The notes under the pieces are model-generated. The model did not search any database. It saw only the letters and a list, made by a program, of their open reading frames with translations, and was not told the origin of the DNA. This document shows, one piece after another, positions 7,254-8,944 of a stretch of DNA of 8,944 nucleotides (position 1 is its first letter; each line of letters starts with the position of its first letter). Origin of the DNA: Pseudomonadota bacterium (lineage in GTDB: Bacteria > Pseudomonadota > Gammaproteobacteria > Steroidobacterales > Steroidobacteraceae). The translations under genes were made by a program, and so were the position numbers. Where the stretch lies: positions 1 through 8,944 of the forward strand of contig QGUX01000139.1 of assembly GCA_003242275.1 (NCBI GenBank), given 5' to 3'.

Positions 7254-7830
7254 GCCGCCAGGCCATCAGCACCGCGAAGATTCCCACGTACAGCGCCGGC
7301 TCGCGGATGTCGGCCTTCACCTGCCACCAGAAGTGCCACAGCCCCAGTGCGGTGATCACGTAGACCAGCCGGTGCAGCCGGGTCCAGCGCCGGCCGAGCC
7401 GCCGCATCATGCCGTTGGTGGAAGTCACCGCCAGCGGCACCAGCAACACCAGCGCCAGCATGCCGATGGTGATCCAGGGTCGCTTCACGATGTCCTCGCC
7501 CACGGCCTTCAGGTCGAACCACTGGTCGAGCGTCAGGTACACGGAGAAATGCGCCAGCGCGTAGAAGAACGCGAACAGCCCCAGCATGCGCCGCAGCCGC
7601 AGCAGGTGGTTCCAGCCGGTGAGCTGGCGCACCGGCGTCACCGCCAGCGTGATCAGCAGCAGGTTCAGCGCCGTGATGCCGCAGGCATGCTCCAGCCGGC
7701 GCACCGGGTCGGCGCCGAGGTCCATGGGGCCCAGCCCGAAGGCCGCCAGGGTCATCAGCACGGCCGGCGCGGCGCAGGCCGCGAACACCAGCGGCTTGAC
7801 CAGCCAGCGGTACTGCTGCGCGACGTCCAA
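7210..7830 (-). CDS. msrQ: MsrQ, heme-containing membrane subunit of methionine sulfoxide reductase
   Basis: Inner-membrane b-type cytochrome (YedZ family) that passes electrons to periplasmic MsrP. The 206 residues compare with 211 in E. coli. Six hydrophobic segments are visible, roughly residues 12-32, 49-66, 82-101, 118-136, 152-170 and 178-193. Histidines H94, H153 and H166 fall close to the E. coli heme ligands (H91, H151, H164). The conserved WTRLHRLVYVITALGLWHFWW covers two of them. The start is TTG at 7830, three bases after the in-frame msrP stop, chosen because RWLVKPLVF follows directly and no ATG or GTG is available there. Its ribosome-binding site is poor, so coupling to msrP translation is likely. 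The arginine-rich tail (ARFARARARERT) overlaps the kynA 3' end by 44 bases. Confidence 0.93.
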   Translation of the reverse strand: MDVAQQYRWLVKPLVFAACAAPAVLMTLAAFGLGPMDLGADPVRRLEHACGITALNLLLITLAVTPVRQLTGWNHLLRLRRMLGLFAFFYALAHFSVYLTLDQWFDLKAVGEDIVKRPWITIGMLALVLLVPLAVTSTNGMMRRLGRRWTRLHRLVYVITALGLWHFWWQVKADIREPALYVGIFAVLMAWRLRARFARARARERT

Positions 7831-7833
7831 CGA

Positions 7834-8790
<957 letters not shown>

Positions 8791-8796
8791 GGCGGG

Positions 8797-8802
8797 CTCC
8801 TT
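8797..8802 (-). promoter_or_regulatory. Ribosome-binding site of msrP
   Basis: On the - strand this is AAGGAG, six bases before the ATG at 8790. It is the strongest ribosome-binding site in the window and fixes the msrP start. The preceding bases CCTTCC (8805-8810) could pair with its AAGG. Confidence 0.75.
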
Positions 8803-8804
8803 CG

Positions 8805-8816
8805 GGAAGGCCTTCC
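8805..8816. repeat. 12-base palindrome upstream of msrP
   Basis: GGAAGGCCTTCC is perfectly self-complementary and sits two bases beyond the msrP ribosome-binding site. As DNA it could be an operator. As RNA its 3' half could compete for the ribosome-binding site. No regulator is identified, so this is only a candidate. Confidence 0.3.
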
Positions 8817-8829
8817 GTAGGAGGGGAGT

Positions 8830-8944
8830 TTAGCGCGATCCGCCGCCACGCCAGCGCACGCAACGGAGGCCTTCGGCCGCGAGGCGGGCGGCGAGGGCCG
8901 GGCCGGCATTGACATAGACGGCCTCCTCGCAGCGCCGCATGTGG
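8830..8944 (-). CDS. Unrecognised protein, C-terminal fragment (runs off the window)
   Basis: Reading leftward from the right edge, an open frame of 37 codons ends in TAA at 8830-8832. Its last residues include EEAVYVNAGPALAARL and EGLRCVRWRGGG. Third positions are G or C in nearly all codons, as in the other genes here, which supports real coding sequence although it is short and has no visible start. The stop lies 39 bases before the msrP ATG on the same strand, so it may be co-transcribed with msrPQ. I do not recognise the family. Confidence 0.5.
   Translation of the reverse strand, partial: HMRRCEEAVYVNAGPALAARLAAEGLRCVRWRGGGSR

Noticed and set aside
8817..8864. A -10/-35 promoter for msrP
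   Set aside because: TAAACT on the - strand matches only four of six positions and the nearest TTG-type hexamer is about 25 bases away, so I do not call a promoter.

Overview
This is an ordinary, densely packed stretch of housekeeping genes from a high-GC bacterium, roughly two-thirds G+C by eye with strong G/C at third codon positions. The thrA-like homoserine dehydrogenase followed by thrB and thrC, a TatD of the E. coli type, a Xanthomonas-like tryptophan 2,3-dioxygenase and an msrPQ pair together point to a gammaproteobacterium. I cannot name the genus. The left end is not genomic. Positions 1-81 are a degraded read-through of an Illumina Nextera P7 adapter (poly-T, P7, index, transposase mosaic end), so this is the edge of a draft or metagenome contig. 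No mobile element, CRISPR array, RNA gene or phage gene is visible.

Region 1 (82-3720, + strand) is a threonine operon. It holds the 3' part of a homoserine dehydrogenase (hom or thrA), then thrB and thrC, joined by 4-base stop/start overlaps. These make the steps from aspartate semialdehyde to threonine. A fourth gene overlaps the end of thrC by 17 bases and encodes a membrane-anchored protein with a NERD (nuclease-related) domain whose active-site motif looks altered.

Region 2 (3755-5550, - strand) runs convergent to the operon. It holds ltaE (low-specificity threonine aldolase) followed by tatD (TIM-barrel metal-dependent hydrolase), which overlap by 10 bases. A small GC-rich hairpin lies between the facing stops at 3720 and 3755.

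Region 3 (5551-7253, + strand) starts from a 54-base divergent intergenic gap and holds a YgjP/DUF45-type zinc metallopeptidase and kynA (tryptophan 2,3-dioxygenase), joined by an ATGA overlap. The gap contains two near-identical 9-mers facing outward, TGCTAACAT and TGCTATCAT. Each looks like an extended -10 element placed so that the transcript would begin at or within two bases of the start codon. This is the least expected signal in the window.

Region 4 (7210-8944, - strand) holds msrP and msrQ, the periplasmic methionine sulfoxide reductase system, convergent to kynA with a 44-base tail-to-tail overlap. Upstream of msrP, the window edge holds the last 37 codons of an unrecognised gene. 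Nothing here amounts to an undescribed system. The items worth a second look are the adapter artefact, the divergent promoter pair, the NERD protein riding on the thr operon, and the metallopeptidase-kynA coupling.
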